Assembly (NCBI RefSeq): GCF_016495405.1
Contig: NZ_CP044522.1
Span: forward strand, 4,139,638 to 4,203,637
DNA from: Cobetia sp. cqz5-12
GTDB lineage: Bacteria; Pseudomonadota; Gammaproteobacteria; Pseudomonadales; Halomonadaceae
Direction: 5' to 3'
Length of the DNA stretch: 64,000 nt
Shown: positions 29,961-38,677 of the stretch, one piece after another
Layout of the letters: the number at the start of each line of letters is the position of its first letter
Position numbering within the stretch: the stretch's first letter is position 1
Made by a program: the position numbers and the translations under genes
Notes under the pieces: model-generated
Seen by the model: the letters and a program-made list of their open reading frames with translations, nothing else
What the model was told of the DNA's origin: nothing
The model's database searches: none

Positions 29961-30209
29961 TTAACCGACAAACGGGTTGGCGAAGGTGAAGAACAGCGCG
30001 ATACCAACACCGATCATGGTCACGGCATCCAGCAGACCAGCGACGATGAACATCTTGACCTGCAGCTGCGGGATCATTTCCGGCTGACGCGCTGCGCCTT
30101 CCAGGAACTTGCCACCGAGGATACCGAAACCGATGGCGGTGCCCAGGGCGCCCAGGCCGATCAGCAGGGAGACGGCGATAGCGGTCATGCCAAGAACTTG
30201 TGCTTCCAT
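29961..30209 (-). CDS. atpE: ATP synthase Fo subunit c AtpE
   Basis: The 82-residue proteolipid makes the rotor ring. It has two helices joined by the polar loop ARQPE. The ion-carrying carboxylate is Asp61, in IVAGLLDAVTMIG. The residues that define sodium-binding c rings (Gln in helix 1 and Glu-Ser after the second carboxylate position) are not present: helix 1 reads IGFGILGG and Asp61 is followed by Ala-Val-Thr. This indicates a proton-driven ring. Confidence 0.98.
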   Translation of the reverse strand: MEAQVLGMTAIAVSLLIGLGALGTAIGFGILGGKFLEGAARQPEMIPQLQVKMFIVAGLLDAVTMIGVGIALFFTFANPFVG

Positions 30210-30276
30210 TGTGGAACTCCAGTTTTAGTCAAGTTTAAGTCAAGGGTTGAGGGTGTGAGCAGAGCTCGGAAATCTT

Positions 30277-30302
30277 GCCCCACGCCACGGATGGCGTGGG
30301 GC
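30277..30302 (-). ncRNA. Intra-operon mRNA hairpin between atpB and atpE
   Basis: A perfect 11-bp GC-rich stem (GCCCCACGCCA and its complement, 4-nt loop) lies just after the atpB stop and 68 bp before the atpE start, with no T tract. A processing, stabilising or translational role is inferred from position alone. Confidence 0.5.
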
Positions 30303-30310
30303 GAATTGCA

Positions 30311-31174
30311 TCAGTGGTCTTCGCTGGCCATGCTCAGGTAGACGATGGTCAGCATCATGAAGATGAATGCCTGCAGGGTGATGACCAGGATATGGAAGAC
30401 CGCCCACGGGAAGTGCAGGGGCAGCTGCCAGATACCGACCAGCGAGATCAGGATGAAGATCAGCTCGCCTGCATACATGTTACCGAACAGACGCAGCGCC
30501 AGAGAGATCGGCTTGGCGATCAGCGTCACGAACTCAAGCAGGAAGTTGACCGGGATCAGCGCGATCTGTGCCAGCTTGTTCGGGGTGTTGAACGGGTGCA
30601 GCGTCAGTTCGGCCAGGAAGCCCTTGAGGCCCTTGACGCGAATGGAATAGAAGATGATCAGCGCGAACACGGACAGTGACATGCCCAGCGTGGCATTGAT
30701 GTCAGTGGACGGCACCACCTTGAAGAACACGTGAGCCGGATCGGCGCCGAACATCTCACCGACCTTGGCAGCAACGCCAGGCAGCCAGTCGACGGGGATC
30801 AAGTCCATCAGGTTCATCAGGAAGATCCAGCAGAAGATCGTCAGTGACAGCGGCGCGATCAGGCGTGAACGACCGTGGAAGGTCTCACGCACAGACTGAT
30901 CGACGAACTCGACCATCAATTCGACGAAGTTCTGCAGACCGCTGGGAACGCCAGTGGTGGCGGACTTGGCGACCTTGCGGAACAGGCACAGGAAGATCAG
31001 GCCCAGACCGATGGACCAGCCCATGGTATCCAGGTGGATGGCCCAGAATCCCATGTCGGCCGCTTCCTGAGCGCTGTGCGCCAGTGACCATCCGTGTTCC
31101 GGGTGGTTGCCGTACGTCAGATTCTGCAGGTGGTGCTGAATATATTCGGAGGGACTCGGGTTGGTGCCTGCCAT
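30311..31174 (-). CDS. atpB: ATP synthase Fo subunit a AtpB
   Basis: The 287-residue stator half-channel subunit has about five or six membrane helices. The essential Arg is in the helix segment PISLALRLFGNMYAGE, which faces the c-ring carboxylate. The N-terminal extracytoplasmic part has YIQHHLQNLTY and later PVDWLPGVA, as in gammaproteobacterial a subunits. It lies 9 bp after atpI and starts the core synthase genes. Confidence 0.98.
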   Translation of the reverse strand: MAGTNPSPSEYIQHHLQNLTYGNHPEHGWSLAHSAQEAADMGFWAIHLDTMGWSIGLGLIFLCLFRKVAKSATTGVPSGLQNFVELMVEFVDQSVRETFHGRSRLIAPLSLTIFCWIFLMNLMDLIPVDWLPGVAAKVGEMFGADPAHVFFKVVPSTDINATLGMSLSVFALIIFYSIRVKGLKGFLAELTLHPFNTPNKLAQIALIPVNFLLEFVTLIAKPISLALRLFGNMYAGELIFILISLVGIWQLPLHFPWAVFHILVITLQAFIFMMLTIVYLSMASEDH

Positions 31175-31183
31175 GACTCTGCC

Positions 31184-31588
31184 TCAGGTTCGTGTGTACG
31201 GTGTTCGCTTCACCAGCCAGGGGCCCAGCCAGTGAACCGCCATTGCCGCCACGTAAGCGCAAAAAAATAAAGCGGGGTTTGAGGGCGGCACTGCAATGAA
31301 GAAGAACGCAAACAATACGGCCGTCAAACCGAACTTACCGGCCTCGGCCTGATAGAAGGCCTTGACCATTGCCTGGGCGTAGCGTGCACCGGTCACACGC
31401 AGTGAACGCCAGGCGAAAAACAGATTGGGCAGCAGGCAGACCAGCCCACCACACAGCGCGGAAAGCGCCGCACCACTGCCTTTCATCACCCCCGCCAGCA
31501 AGACGGCAATCACGATGACCAGCGCCTGGCCCCAGAGCAATCGAGCCACCTGAGGGCGTTGTAGAGCAGCGGGTGTCGTCTTGTGCAT
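31184..31588 (-). CDS. atpI: ATP synthase subunit I AtpI
   Basis: The 134-residue small membrane protein with four hydrophobic segments helps assemble the c ring. It is the usual first gene of the gammaproteobacterial atp operon. The visible motif LCGGLVCLLPNLFFAWR is the family signature in the second helix. The start MHKTTPAALQ is chosen because the preceding reading frame (36 codons) lacks homology. Confidence 0.9.
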   Translation of the reverse strand: MHKTTPAALQRPQVARLLWGQALVIVIAVLLAGVMKGSGAALSALCGGLVCLLPNLFFAWRSLRVTGARYAQAMVKAFYQAEAGKFGLTAVLFAFFFIAVPPSNPALFFCAYVAAMAVHWLGPWLVKRTPYTRT

Positions 31589-31993
31589 CTTGGACCTGTG
31601 TCTCGCAATGATGGCCTTCGCCATTTCTGGCGCTGCGCTGGACACAGCCCGGGAGCAAACTCGCCGGATTATAGGGGAGCGCTTCACCGCCATCAACCAA
31701 ACGACAAGCTAAATTCCTTGATCTTTCGCAAGCTTACGACCAAAGCCTCACTATCTTGCGGGAAACCGATGACAGTTTGCTTACGTTGACAGTCGCTTGC
31801 GATGCGAGCGACACAGGGTTGCATGAATCACAACCTGACGTCAGCAACATCCTTCAATATCTTGAATGTCAGATGCATTTCGCGCCCCTGCGACAATGGG
31901 TCACAGGGGCGCGAAAGAGGATCGTGATCCGTCACGCGGAAAATTGCCGCCCGGGGAGGTGTGACGCGCGGTCAGCCCTCCCCTGCTTGCCTA
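31589..31993. other. Gap between parB and atpI
   Basis: A 405-bp stretch that carries the atp operon promoter region and the parB-side hairpin (31879-31915). Two CTGTCA-like elements (31769-31775 and 31786-31792, minus strand) are 17 bp apart, so they are not a standard Pho box. No gene is seen. Confidence 0.5.
31879..31915 (-). terminator. 12-bp inverted repeat downstream of parB
   Basis: TTCGCGCCCCTG and its exact complement flank a 13-nt loop, about 80 bp beyond the parB stop. No long T run follows, so termination is likely but not certain. Confidence 0.6.
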
Positions 31994-32941
31994 CTAGTGG
32001 ATATGGCCGAGAATGCCGTCCAGCTCATCCAGACTGGTGTAGGAGATGGTGACCTTGCCCTTGCCACTCTTGCCGTGCCGAATATTGACGGCAGCACCCA
32101 GTTGTTCCGAGAGGCGCGTTTCCAGGCGCTGGATATCGGCGTCCGGTCGCGCCGGTGCCGGCTTGGGCTGCTCACCCTTCTGCACGCTTTTCACCAGCGC
32201 TTCGGTCTGGCGCACGGTCAGCTCGCGCTCGACCACTTCATGGGCCAGCTTGCGCTGACGTGCCGGGGTCAGACCGATCAGGGCACGCGCGTGCCCCATG
32301 TCGAGCTCACCGCGCTCCAGCAGGGTCTGCACTTCCTGTTCCAGCGTCAGCAGTCGCAGCAGGTTGGTGACCTGGGCGCGTGAACGCCCGACGGCGTCGC
32401 CCACCTGCTGCTGGGTCAGCTCGAATTCCTCAAGCAGGCGCTTGAGCGCCAGCGCTTCCTCGACCGGATTGAGGTTCTCGCGCTGGATGTTCTCGATCAA
32501 TGCCAGCGCGAGCGCGATCTCATCGCTGATGCCTTCGCGGACGACAGCGGGGATGGTATCCAGCTCCGCCAGCTGCGAGGCACGCCAGCGGCGCTCGCCA
32601 GCGATGATCTCGTAGCGCCCCTCCCCCACCGGACGCACCACGATGGGCTGCATCACGCCCTGAGCCCGGATGGAATCCGCCAGCTCCTCGAGCGCTTCCG
32701 GCTGAATGTCACGCCGTGGCTGATACTTGCCACGCTGCAGCTGCCCGAGCGGCAGGCGCTCGAGACGCTCGCTGGGCAATTCCGCCGTGGCAGCGGCCGG
32801 ATTCGCGGCCAGCGCGGCATCCGGTGACGCATCGATGGCATCGCCATCGACAGCTTCTATATCGGCTTCGACATGGCGGCGGCGGTTTCCGGCGCCAATC
32901 AGGGCATCCAGGCCCCTTCCCAGGGCACGCTTACGCGTCAT
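31994..32941 (-). CDS. parB: Chromosome partitioning protein ParB
   Basis: The 315-residue CTP-dependent DNA clamp loads at parS and spreads on origin-proximal DNA. It starts MTRKRALGRGLDALIG, which is typical of chromosomal ParB. The CTP-binding fold has GERRWRASQLAELDTIPA, the ENIQRENLNPVEEA segment, and the helix-turn-helix LTQQQVGDAVGRSRAQVTNLLRLL. The C-terminal leucine-zipper-like dimer domain follows. It lies 18 bp after parA and forms parAB with it. Confidence 0.97.
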   Translation of the reverse strand: MTRKRALGRGLDALIGAGNRRRHVEADIEAVDGDAIDASPDAALAANPAAATAELPSERLERLPLGQLQRGKYQPRRDIQPEALEELADSIRAQGVMQPIVVRPVGEGRYEIIAGERRWRASQLAELDTIPAVVREGISDEIALALALIENIQRENLNPVEEALALKRLLEEFELTQQQVGDAVGRSRAQVTNLLRLLTLEQEVQTLLERGELDMGHARALIGLTPARQRKLAHEVVERELTVRQTEALVKSVQKGEQPKPAPARPDADIQRLETRLSEQLGAAVNIRHGKSGKGKVTISYTSLDELDGILGHIH

Positions 32942-32959
32942 GGACCTTCCTCGGTGAAG

Positions 32960-33727
32960 TTACAGCGAGAGACGACGAATCAATTCCTTGGCGAGCACCC
33001 GATAGGCCTGGCTGCCACGCGACAGACGCGCATACTTGGTCACCGGCAGACCGTGGCTCGGCGCTTCCGCCACCCGCACGTTGCGCGGAATGGTCGCCTT
33101 GATCAGGGTATCGCCAAAGTAATCGGAAAGTTGCTTGCTGACATCGCGGGTCAGACTGTTGCGAGCGTCGTACATGGTACGCACGATCCCGAACACGTCG
33201 AGGGCCGGATTCACGTTGCCTTGAATCTGCTCGACGGTATCGAGCAACGCTGACAGCCCTTCCAGTGCATAGAACTCGCACTGCAGCGGGATCAGCACGC
33301 CGTGGGCGGCAGTCAGGGCATTGACGGTCAACATGTTGAGCGAGGGCGGGCAGTCGATCAGCACCACGTCATATTCCGCGGCGATCGGCGCCAGAGCTTC
33401 CGTGAGGCGGCGCTCACGCCCCTCGACACCGAGAAGATCGACCTCGGCGGCGGTAAGGTCGCCATTGCCGGGCAACAGGGCGTAGCCGGCATCGGGACAA
33501 TCGAGAATCACGTCACTGGCACGCAGCTCGCCCAGCAGCACATCCAGCACGCTGCCTTCGAGGTCGTGCTTGTCGATGCCGCTGCCCATGGTGGCATGGC
33601 CCTGCGGGTCGAGATCGATCAGCAGAACGCGGCGATCGAGTGCCGCCAGCGACGCCGCCAGATTGACGGCAGTGGTGGTCTTGCCGACGCCACCCTTCTG
33701 GTTGGTCAGCGCGATGATCTTGGTCAC
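32960..33727 (-). CDS. parA: Chromosome partitioning ATPase ParA
   Basis: The 255-residue Walker-type ATPase moves origin regions apart by binding DNA in an ATP-dependent cycle with ParB. The deviant Walker A is KGGVGKTTTAVNLAA at residue 10, then LLIDLDPQGHATMG and YDVVLIDCPPSLNML. The GTG start at 33727 is preferred because AAGGAAG lies 6 bp before it and because the resulting N-terminus VTKIIALTNQKGGVGKT is the family one; a reading from 33784 would add 19 residues. Confidence 0.95.
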   Translation of the reverse strand: MTKIIALTNQKGGVGKTTTAVNLAASLAALDRRVLLIDLDPQGHATMGSGIDKHDLEGSVLDVLLGELRASDVILDCPDAGYALLPGNGDLTAAEVDLLGVEGRERRLTEALAPIAAEYDVVLIDCPPSLNMLTVNALTAAHGVLIPLQCEFYALEGLSALLDTVEQIQGNVNPALDVFGIVRTMYDARNSLTRDVSKQLSDYFGDTLIKATIPRNVRVAEAPSHGLPVTKYARLSRGSQAYRVLAKELIRRLSL

Positions 33728-33876
33728 GAGCGACTTCCTTGGTTCCTTGAGAAGCGGGGCCATTGGCACCAGCCGCATGCTCACGAGGACAGATCAATGA
33801 TCTGCCCTCGTGAAAACATCAGGCTGCCTGCCTTTTGCGCCCGGCACAATCCCTGCGCACGCCTTGAGGCGCTTTA

Positions 33877-34527
33877 TCAGTCGCGCTTGAGGCGCAGAAG
33901 GTGACGCTCCCCTTCCTCGCCGGGCACTTCCAGCACCAATGTCTCGACCAGCGAGACACCCATCGGCAGGCGGGCAATCTCATCACTGGGGATGCGCCCT
34001 TTCATGGCCAGCCATTCGCCGCCCTCGGCGAGCACGGCCGCTGACAGATTGACGAAGGCATCGGTATCGGCGAAGGCACGCGAGATGATCTGTTCGAACG
34101 GCGCACCATCATAGGCTTCGATACGTACCTGGGTCGGGCTCAGATTCTTGAGGCCCAGCTCATGGCCGGCCTGAATCTGGAAGCGCACCTTCTTGCCATT
34201 GGAATCCAACGGCACGACGGCGATATCGGGACGCATGATCGCGATCACGATGCTGGGCAGGCCCGGACCGGCGCCGACATCCAGAAGGCGTGGCCCACGG
34301 ATATAAGGCAGCACACTGAGGCTGTCGAGAAGATGGCGAGTCACCATCGCCTCCGGCTCCCGTACCGCGGTGAGGTTATAGGCGCGATTCCACTTGTGCA
34401 ACAGCACCAGCAACGTCATCAGCTGGGCGTGCTGTTCCTCGCTCAGCGCCACTCCCATGGCGCTGGCACCGCGACTGAGCAGTTGAGCGCAACGTTCACG
34501 CTGTGTCTCGTTGAGCGTCTGGCTCAT
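33877..34527 (-). CDS. rsmG: 16S rRNA (guanine-527-N7)-methyltransferase RsmG
   Basis: The 216-residue SAM-dependent enzyme methylates G527 of 16S rRNA; loss gives low-level streptomycin resistance in other bacteria. The SAM site is LLDVGAGPGLPSIVIAI near residue 75. The downstream ISRAFADTDAFVNLSAAVLAEGG region is characteristic of GidB. Its start overlaps the mnmG stop as ATGA. Confidence 0.97.
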   Translation of the reverse strand: MSQTLNETQRERCAQLLSRGASAMGVALSEEQHAQLMTLLVLLHKWNRAYNLTAVREPEAMVTRHLLDSLSVLPYIRGPRLLDVGAGPGLPSIVIAIMRPDIAVVPLDSNGKKVRFQIQAGHELGLKNLSPTQVRIEAYDGAPFEQIISRAFADTDAFVNLSAAVLAEGGEWLAMKGRIPSDEIARLPMGVSLVETLVLEVPGEEGERHLLRLKRD

Positions 34528-36446
34528 TGCGCGGCTCCCGTGTCAGCCGTTGCGGCATCTGCGGGTATCTCCGCCTTGATCAGCTGACGCTTCTTCAAGT
34601 GGATCAACAGGATAGAGACAGCTGCCGGCGTGACACCGGAAATGCGGCCGGCCTGAGCCAGCGTCGCCGGGCGCGCTTCGTTGAGCTTCTGCTTGATCTC
34701 GTTGGACAGACCATCGACGGAATCATAGTCGAGGCTGGTCGGCAGTTCGGTGTGCTCGTGACGACGCAGGCGGTCGATCTCCTCCTGCTGACGCTGGATA
34801 TAGCCTGCGTACTTGGCAGTGATCTGCACCTGTTCGGCGATGCGCCAGTCGTCGACCCCTTCCCCTTTCAGGCCTGCCACATCCGGATACTCGAGCTCCG
34901 GACGCTTGAGCAGCTCCATCAGGCTGGCTTCACGCTTGAGCGGCGAGCTGAGCTTGTCGCTCAACGGGGCCAGCTCCGGGCTCTTCGGCGTCAGCCAGGT
35001 GCTCTCGAGACGCGCGGTCTCGCGGGCGATGGCTTCACGCTTGCGATCGAAGGCTTCCCAGCGGGCGTCATCGATCAGGCCCAGTTCGCGGCCCTTGGCG
35101 GTCAGACGCAGATCGGCATTGTCCTCACGCAGCAGCAGGCGATATTCGGCGCGCGAGGTGAACATGCGGTACGGCTCGCGCGTGCCGAGGGTGATCAGGT
35201 CATCGACCATCACACCGGTGTAGGCCTCGTCACGCAGCGGATGCCAGGACTCGTCGTCAGTGGCGCGCAAGGCGGCATTGACGCCCGCCAGCAGCCCCTG
35301 GGCACCGGCTTCTTCATAGCCGGTGGTGCCGTTGATCTGACCGGCGAAGTAGAGGTTCTTGATGAAACGCGTCTCCAGGGAATGATGCAGGTCCTGGGGA
35401 TTGAAGAAATCGTACTCGATGGCGTAGCCGGGGCGCGTGATGTGCGCGTTCTCCATGCCACGGATCGAGCGCACCACCTCGAGCTGCGTATCGAAGGGCA
35501 GCGAGGTGGAGATGCCGTTGGGATACAGCTCATGGGTATTCAGGCCTTCCGGCTCGATGAAGACCTGATGGCTGTTCTTGTCGGCGAAGCGATGCACCTT
35601 GTCCTCGATGGACGGGCAGTAACGCGGCCCGATGCCATCGATGACGCCGGAGTACATCGGCGAGCGGTCGAGATTGGCGAAGATGATCTCGTGGGTGCGC
35701 TCGTTGGTGTGCGTGATGTAGCAGTTGACCTGCTCCGGCTGCATCTCACGGCTGCCCATGTAGGACATCACCGGACGCGGCGTGTCGCCCGGCTGGGCTT
35801 CCATCTTGCTGAAGTCGACGCTCTTGGCATCGATGCGCGGCGGGGTGCCGGTCTTGAGGCGATCGACCCGGAACGGCAGTTCACGCAGACGCGATGCCAG
35901 GCCATTGGCGGGTGGATCACCGGCACGGCCACCGGCATGGTTGTCCAGGCCGATGTGGATCACGCCACCGAGGAAGGTCCCGGTCGCCAGCACCACCGTG
36001 GTGGCGTGGAAGCGGATTCCGGTCTGGGTGACGACACCCCGCACGGTCTCGCCTTCGACGATCAGGTCTTCCGCCCCCTGCTGGAACAGCGTCAGGTTCG
36101 GCTGGTTTTCCAGCACGTTGCGGATCGCGGCCTTGTACAGCGCTCGGTCGGCCTGTGCGCGAGTGGCACGTACTGCCGGCCCCTTGCGGGCATTCAGGGT
36201 ACGGAACTGGATACCCGCCATGTCGGTGGCCAGGCCCATGGCACCGCCCAGCGCATCGATCTCCTTGACCAGATGGCTCTTGCCGATCCCGCCGATGGCG
36301 GGATTGCAGGACATCTGGCCCAGCGTCTCGATGTTATGGGTCAGCAGCAGGGTCTGACGGCCCATGCGGGCAGCAGCCAGTGCGGCTTCCGTACCGGCAT
36401 GACCGCCGCCGATGACGATCACGTCAAAGCGGTTCGGGTAATCCAC
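34524..36446 (-). CDS. mnmG: tRNA uridine-5-carboxymethylaminomethyl modification enzyme MnmG
   Basis: The 640-residue FAD protein works with MnmE to make cmnm5U34 in tRNA. The N-terminal FAD loop is DVIVIGGGHAGTEAALAAAR, followed by CNPAIGGIGKSHLVKEIDALGG, the family hallmark. The C-terminal region with DYDSVDGLSNEIKQKL and ILLIHLKKRQ is also conserved. The GTG at 36446 is chosen: GAGGTG lies 6 bp before it and the protein then starts VDYPNRFDV like its homologues. It is the first gene of mnmG-rsmG, next to the putative replication origin. Confidence 0.97.
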   Translation of the reverse strand: MDYPNRFDVIVIGGGHAGTEAALAAARMGRQTLLLTHNIETLGQMSCNPAIGGIGKSHLVKEIDALGGAMGLATDMAGIQFRTLNARKGPAVRATRAQADRALYKAAIRNVLENQPNLTLFQQGAEDLIVEGETVRGVVTQTGIRFHATTVVLATGTFLGGVIHIGLDNHAGGRAGDPPANGLASRLRELPFRVDRLKTGTPPRIDAKSVDFSKMEAQPGDTPRPVMSYMGSREMQPEQVNCYITHTNERTHEIIFANLDRSPMYSGVIDGIGPRYCPSIEDKVHRFADKNSHQVFIEPEGLNTHELYPNGISTSLPFDTQLEVVRSIRGMENAHITRPGYAIEYDFFNPQDLHHSLETRFIKNLYFAGQINGTTGYEEAGAQGLLAGVNAALRATDDESWHPLRDEAYTGVMVDDLITLGTREPYRMFTSRAEYRLLLREDNADLRLTAKGRELGLIDDARWEAFDRKREAIARETARLESTWLTPKSPELAPLSDKLSSPLKREASLMELLKRPELEYPDVAGLKGEGVDDWRIAEQVQITAKYAGYIQRQQEEIDRLRRHEHTELPTSLDYDSVDGLSNEIKQKLNEARPATLAQAGRISGVTPAAVSILLIHLKKRQLIKAEIPADAATADTGAAQ

Positions 36447-37704
36447 GTTGGCACCTCGGGGTATCACGAAACTTGGGTGAAGCGCTGCTCGCTGGTTGGC
36501 GAAGCAGGCAAATCGGCCAGGCAGGGCGATGAATCGATGCCTGGATGAATCAAGGACTGCCAGACGGCATGGCGAATGATGTCCGTCGCCGAAGGCATGT
36601 GCTCGACCGGTGAGGGAGCTTGCAAGCCAGCAGGATGACGTCCGGGCCGCACAGTATAAACCGCCTGTGGGTAAGCGTCAGGAGTTTTCCACAGCGCCTT
36701 GCCCTGGCAGGCCATGAGCGAATGCCCGGGTTGTTTCTTCTGGAGCATCAATCCACGCCGCGGCGATTCACGAGTCTTGCGGATACGACGCGTCGATTTT
36801 CCGGCGAGGGATGCGCTACCCAGGCAGCCGTTCGTTATCCCGAACACTTTGGATTCGGCGAGTTCACGTCAGGTCGATCGTGAGGTCTCGGTCCGTCCTT
36901 CGGGTTTCCGGATAACAAGATTATATAAAGAAAAGAAAAAGGGGTTCTGTTGATGTTGTAACTACTGTTGTGGACAAAATCAGTGGGAAATCGACTTTAT
37001 CTGTTACAAATCAAACGCTTACGATGTTGATATAGTTGGGGAGAAAATGCGGAGTACCTGAGGACGCCACCGGTCGCTTCCTGTGGATGAAATGCGCCCT
37101 TGTCCACAGCCCCGATTATCCCCTGATTCATACCGAGCTGGTACCCGACTTTTCTGCCCTGCTGTGCACAAGTGGCGTTGTTACCCACAACCCCTAGTGC
37201 TGCATGGCCTGACGGCAAGAAGGCCGCGGATAATGCCGGAAAATGTCCACAGAGGCAAATGTCGATTTCCTGCGCTGCCCAAGGCTGTAGACAGTCATGG
37301 GATAAGTGGTGTGTGAACGGCTACAGCCCTCGCCAATGGTGCCAATGACGCGACGCACCCCAGCCTGTGGATACTTTTTCGCTTGTTTTGCCCGTGTCGG
37401 CCGCTGAGACTGCCTGAACGCTGCCTCAGCGACTGACGGTGCACGCTATCCTCGTGTGGTTTTCCGGCTAGGCCCCTGATTTATCCCTGTTTTTCACACG
37501 CTAAAGCGCCGTCTCAGTGAGGATTGCCAGGCGAAGACAGCATCCTTCGTTCGAGCGCCAAGGCGTGTTTGCGTGACCTGGCAAGGGGGTGGACGGGGCC
37601 AGAAAAATTCGTTTTTTTCTTCTCGAAATGCCGACAGATGGCATGAAGGGAGAAGATTTTTCATCGTTTGGCGCTCTGCAGGGCTCGCTAGCCTCTCTGG
37701 GGAC
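36447..37704. other. Putative chromosomal replication origin (oriC) beside mnmG
   Basis: About 1.26 kb with no credible gene. DnaA-box-like 9-mers within one mismatch of TTATCCACA occur on one strand or the other at 36666-36674, 36685-36693, 36969-36977, 37082-37090, 37100-37108, 37181-37189 and 37366-37374, with a weaker site at 37243-37251. An AT-rich, purine-rich stretch (about 36905-36960) could be the unwinding element. In E. coli the origin is also next to mnmG (gidA), and parAB lie on the same side here. GATC sites are few, so SeqA-type control is not evident. Confidence 0.75.
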
Positions 37705-37735
37705 AAAAAAATGCCCCGACCTGACGGTCGGGGCA
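37705..37735 (-). terminator. Rho-independent terminator of the glnHPQ genes
   Basis: The stem ATGCCCCGACC with its complement and a short loop is followed on the minus strand by seven T. It lies 87 bp after the glnQ-like stop and marks the right limit of the origin region. Confidence 0.93.
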
Positions 37736-37821
37736 TGGCCACTGCACGCATGGCAGCGGGTGGGGCATCACGTGCTCAACGCTTGTCTGACCAGTGGCTC
37801 AGCGAGCCTTGTGGAAGGTGC

Positions 37822-38568
37822 TCAGTGGGACAGTACGCGGGCCAGGAAGCTCTGGGTACGTGGATGTTGCGGCGTATCGAAGACCTGCTCTGGCGTACCC
37901 TCCTCGACGATGCTGCCCTGATGGATGAACACCACCCGGTCTGCCACTTCACGGGCAAAACTCATCTCATGGGTGACGATCATCATCGTCATGCCTTCGC
38001 GGGCCAGCTTGCGCATGACATCGAGCACCTCGCCGATCATTTCCGGGTCCAGTGCCGAGGTGGGCTCATCGAACAGCATCAGGCGGGGTTCCATCGCCAG
38101 TGAGCGGGCAATGGCCACGCGTTGCTGCTGGCCACCGGAGAGCTGCCCCGGGTATTTGTCGGCCTGCTCGAGGATATTGACCCGCTCGAGCAGCGTGTCG
38201 GCTTGCTGCTCGGCCGCCGGTCGCGAGGTGCCTCGGACCTTGATGGGGGCCAGGCTGACGTTGTCACGCACGCTCATGTGCGGGAAGAGGTTGAACTGCT
38301 GGAAGACCATGCCGACTTCGGTGCGTATCGCCTTGAGCGCCCTGTGACTCTTGCCATGGGGGATCAGCGAGTGCCCATCCACCTCGATGTTGCCGTCCTG
38401 AAACTCCTCCAGGCCGTTCACGCAGCGAATCAGTGTCGACTTGCCGGAGCCACTGGCCCCGATGATCACCACCACCTCCCCCTGGGCGACCTCGAGCTCG
38501 ATGTCCTTGAGGACATGCAGGCTGCCGAAATGCTTGTTGAGCTTGTGCATCTTCACGATGGCAGTCAT
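37822..38568 (-). CDS. glnQ: Polar amino acid (glutamine-type) ABC transporter ATPase GlnQ-like
   Basis: The 248-residue ATPase of a polar amino-acid importer. Walker A is GASGSGKSTLIRCVNGLE near residue 40, the signature is LSGGQQQRVAIARSLA, Walker B is LMLFDEPTSALDPE and the switch His is in VTHEMSFA. The length (about 240) and the start MTAIVKMHKL fit GlnQ/HisP. It is the third gene of a glnH-P-Q-like set, 109 bp after the permease. Confidence 0.93.
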   Translation of the reverse strand: MTAIVKMHKLNKHFGSLHVLKDIELEVAQGEVVVIIGASGSGKSTLIRCVNGLEEFQDGNIEVDGHSLIPHGKSHRALKAIRTEVGMVFQQFNLFPHMSVRDNVSLAPIKVRGTSRPAAEQQADTLLERVNILEQADKYPGQLSGGQQQRVAIARSLAMEPRLMLFDEPTSALDPEMIGEVLDVMRKLAREGMTMMIVTHEMSFAREVADRVVFIHQGSIVEEGTPEQVFDTPQHPRTQSFLARVLSH

Positions 38569-38677
38569 GGGGCACTCCGAACCGGCGCTGCATGCCGGAA
38601 GGTCGTCAGAGGAATGAGATCAGGCACTAGGAGAAATGGCGCTGCTTTATCCGTCGCGAGTGGGGGGGTGAGAGACA

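Noticed and set aside
31769..31792. Pair of CTGTCA elements before atpI resembling a Pho box
   Set aside because: The half-sites are 17 bp apart instead of 11, so PhoB could not bind them as a standard box.
34527..36548. 673-codon plus-strand open frame opposite mnmG
   Set aside because: A shadow of the conserved mnmG gene produced by GC-rich codon use.
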